DNA from: Diphasiastrum complanatum
Lineage: Eukaryota > Streptophyta > Lycopodiopsida > Lycopodiales > Lycopodiaceae
Direction: 5' to 3'
NCBI GenBank assembly: GCA_029204225.1
Contig: CM055094.1
Coordinates: 70,925,253-70,989,252, forward strand
Length of the DNA: 64,000 nt
Each line of letters opens with the position of its first letter. Position 1 is the stretch's first letter. This document shows, one piece after another, positions 62,176 to 64,000 of the stretch. The position numbers and the translations under genes were made by a program. The notes beneath the pieces are model-generated. The model saw only the letters and a list, made by a program, of their open reading frames with translations, did no database searches and had not been told where the DNA came from.

Positions 62176-62693
62176 TCTTCTTTAGGAAAATTTATCTGAA
62201 TAGACAATGCATGTAGACAATGGCAGGGCTTGTATTTCAAATTATTTAAAGTGCATTTTCTTTAATATAATGCATTGCACAGTCACATTTCTTTGCAACA
62301 TAAGATCTGTTATTTCTCTAATAGCTTTAATAGATTCAAGTGCTCTCCAAGAATCTGTTTTCCATGCACAGTTATTGGTACCTAACTATAATAAGCTTCT
62401 TTGCAAAATAAAGAATTAAATGAAGTTCTTGTAGTGTACACAAGGTTCAAAATTTAATATTACATCAATTTGATTACTCCCATAATCATTTTGAAGAGGT
62501 GGCCTACATTTGCAAAATTTAGAAGCCCTTCCTTACACCCTAGTGAATACTTCTTAGAAAATTAACAGAGCGTACAATAATCCTTGTCCACCTTTGTAAG
62601 ACTTGCTAATTTACATTAGTTACTTGGAAGAGAACAAGCCAAAGTCTGATGTTACTTATTGTATTATCTTTTGTTGACAGATTAAGAGTACAT
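62176..62693. other. Unassigned stretch before the hAT-like gene
   Basis: No gene recognised. It ends with TTTTGTTGACAG at 62669-62680, a plausible 3' splice site 14 bp before the chosen ATG, so this may be an intron or 5' leader. Confidence 0.4.
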
Positions 62694-64000
62694 ATGGCTC
62701 CCAAAAAACATCAAAAGACCCTCAGACATATGTATGGTTGGTCAGTTCCCACCCAGAATGTACACTTTGATTTGAATGAAGATGACTTACAAGTTGACAT
62801 GGAATTGTTGGGGGTGAATATAGAACATGGTGAGGCTAGCCATGAAGGAAGCAAAGAAAAAGAAAAGAAGCCAAAAAATGCTAGTAGGGGCTTTAGAGAG
62901 GCTTGGAGAGTAAAATATCCATGGCTACGATGCATTGTTAGTGGAGACAAATCTGTCATGAAATGTAGTTGGTGTGAGAAATATAAAATTTTGGGGCCAT
63001 GGGGGACAATGAAAGGTTGTAAAAACATGCAACATGATGCCACTGTCACACATGCAAGGTCTAGTGGTCATAAATTGGCTCGTGCACAATGGTCATGTGA
63101 AGTGGAAAAGCAAGCTAAATCCATTTCACACCACATCCTAGAGATGGATGATGCTAATAGAGAAAGAGTCATTACAACTATGAAGCTCGTGTACTTTGTA
63201 GCACAACATGACCTTTCTTTGAATATGTATGTTGAACAATGTGATTTGGCCATGTCTTTACAGGTGCCAAACATGCCAAAAAATGTTGACTGTTTAACAT
63301 ACACTAATCGAACTGCAGGTGTTGAATTTTTGTCAGCAATAGCGCAACATTTACGTGAGATCCATGGGGCAAGCATGTTAGGATCTCTTTTTTTCTCTCT
63401 TATGGTTGATGAAAGCACAGATAGAGCTTTGGAACTCCATCTTGTGATGTATGTCACTTATTTGCCTAATACAGGTCTGGGAGAAAAGGTCACACATTTT
63501 TTGAGCCTTTCTACAATTGTTGATGGAAAAGGTAAAGCGAATGGGGATTGGAGCAAAATAAACTTGTTGGCATTGCAGCTGATGGTGCATCTGCAATGAT
63601 TGGATGTGATACCGGTTTGGTTACATTGTTGAAAAATGAAGTGCCTCAACTAATCAACGTTCATTGTGTGGCACATCATGAAGCATTAGCTGCAAGTGAT
63701 GCTTCAAAATCATTTCCTGAGATCATGTTCTTAGAAAAGCTTGCCAACAAAGTTTATTTTTGGATAAGCAAATCCACATTGAGAAATAATGAGTTGATGG
63801 ACTTACTTGAGGTTATGGATCTCGAGACACATCATGTGCTTCGAATTCATGGAATAAGATGGCTCTCAAGGGGAGAAGTCATGGAGCGCTTGGTCAAACA
63901 GATGCCTGCAATTATTTCCATTTGGAAAAATCAAAAAGTGGGCCTTTGGTACAATAGAGCTTGCATTTTTGTTGTCCAATTTTGTTTGCACATGCTTGCA
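62694..64000 (+). pseudogene. hAT/ZNF862-like transposase-derived gene, frameshifted, partial
   Basis: I chose ATG 62694 (MAPKKHQK) over 62649 because it follows a splice-like site and starts a basic N-terminus. An N-terminal motif, FREAWRVKYPWL, leads to a zinc-finger-like C91-x2-C94...H114, H120, H126 (CSWCEKY; HARSSGHKLA), as in the TTF/BED-like fingers of ZNF862-type proteins. The DUF4371-like RNase H fold follows: FSLMVDESTDRALELHLVMY with a candidate catalytic Asp at residue 239. Near 63545 the frame shifts; frame 2 then continues KLVGIAADGASAMIGCDTG, NVHCVAHHEALAAS and IRWLSRGEVMERL to the window end. The hAT dimerisation domain would lie beyond. Such genes can be transposases or domesticated; the frameshift argues against function unless it hides an intron. 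Confidence 0.75.

Overview
The window looks like plant nuclear DNA from a large, repeat-bloated genome. The basis is the dominance of decayed Ty1/copia and Ty3/gypsy retroelements, tRNA-Met-type primer-binding sites, long (GA)n, (CT)n and (TA)n microsatellites, nested insertions and old divergence. A Penelope-like reverse-transcriptase relic would fit a conifer, fern or other non-flowering lineage, but the species cannot be fixed from this sequence. No intact host gene, rRNA, tRNA or CRISPR array was found.

Layout. 1-4990: a decayed gene for a multi-finger U1/JAZ-like C2H2 protein (minus strand, 4990-2637), whose downstream half is repeated as a large inverted repeat (1-1697 against 2199-3916, 501-bp spacer). 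5085-6650: copia gag-protease relic (+). 7812-10247: a shortened copia gag-protease frame (-), continuous except for two TGA stops, joined to its 5' leader (10106-11711), which carries a 112-120-bp tandem array. 11712-12435: copia RT fragment. 12446-15688: duplicated repeats, very long microsatellites and a terminal-inverted-repeat element (14471-14848) whose empty site is present at about 40750. 15689-18755 and 22933-26726: a long direct duplication carrying an exon-like fragment, an RT scrap and an LTR. 18760-20520 (+), 29810-32103 (-) and 48915-49880 (-): three copies of one gypsy-like family; the first two share the loss of RT and RNase H. 27230-28870: a copia element broken by an internal inversion. 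32517-34554: copia gag-integrase (-).

35046-38313 and 49881-53009: a 3.2-kb non-coding direct repeat. About 38830-39330: Penelope-like RT relic (-). 40930-41720: copia RT (+). 44186-48613: a head-to-tail LTR-internal-LTR-internal array that appears to be the 5' part of a sibling of the 7.8-11.7 kb element. 53525-59566: a structurally complete copia element with 275-bp LTRs, PBS, polypurine tract and near-identical target duplication, inserted into a repeat whose uninterrupted copy lies at 59956-60600. 60612-62175: another copia relic. 62694-64000: a hAT/ZNF862-like transposase-derived gene with a frameshift, running off the window.

The genes do not form a pathway. The window is a record of insertion, nested insertion, segmental duplication in both orientations and decay. 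The most unusual points are the large inverted repeat of a zinc-finger gene, the minisatellite-bearing LTR family with its tandem dimer, the foldback element with an empty site, and the Penelope-like fragment.
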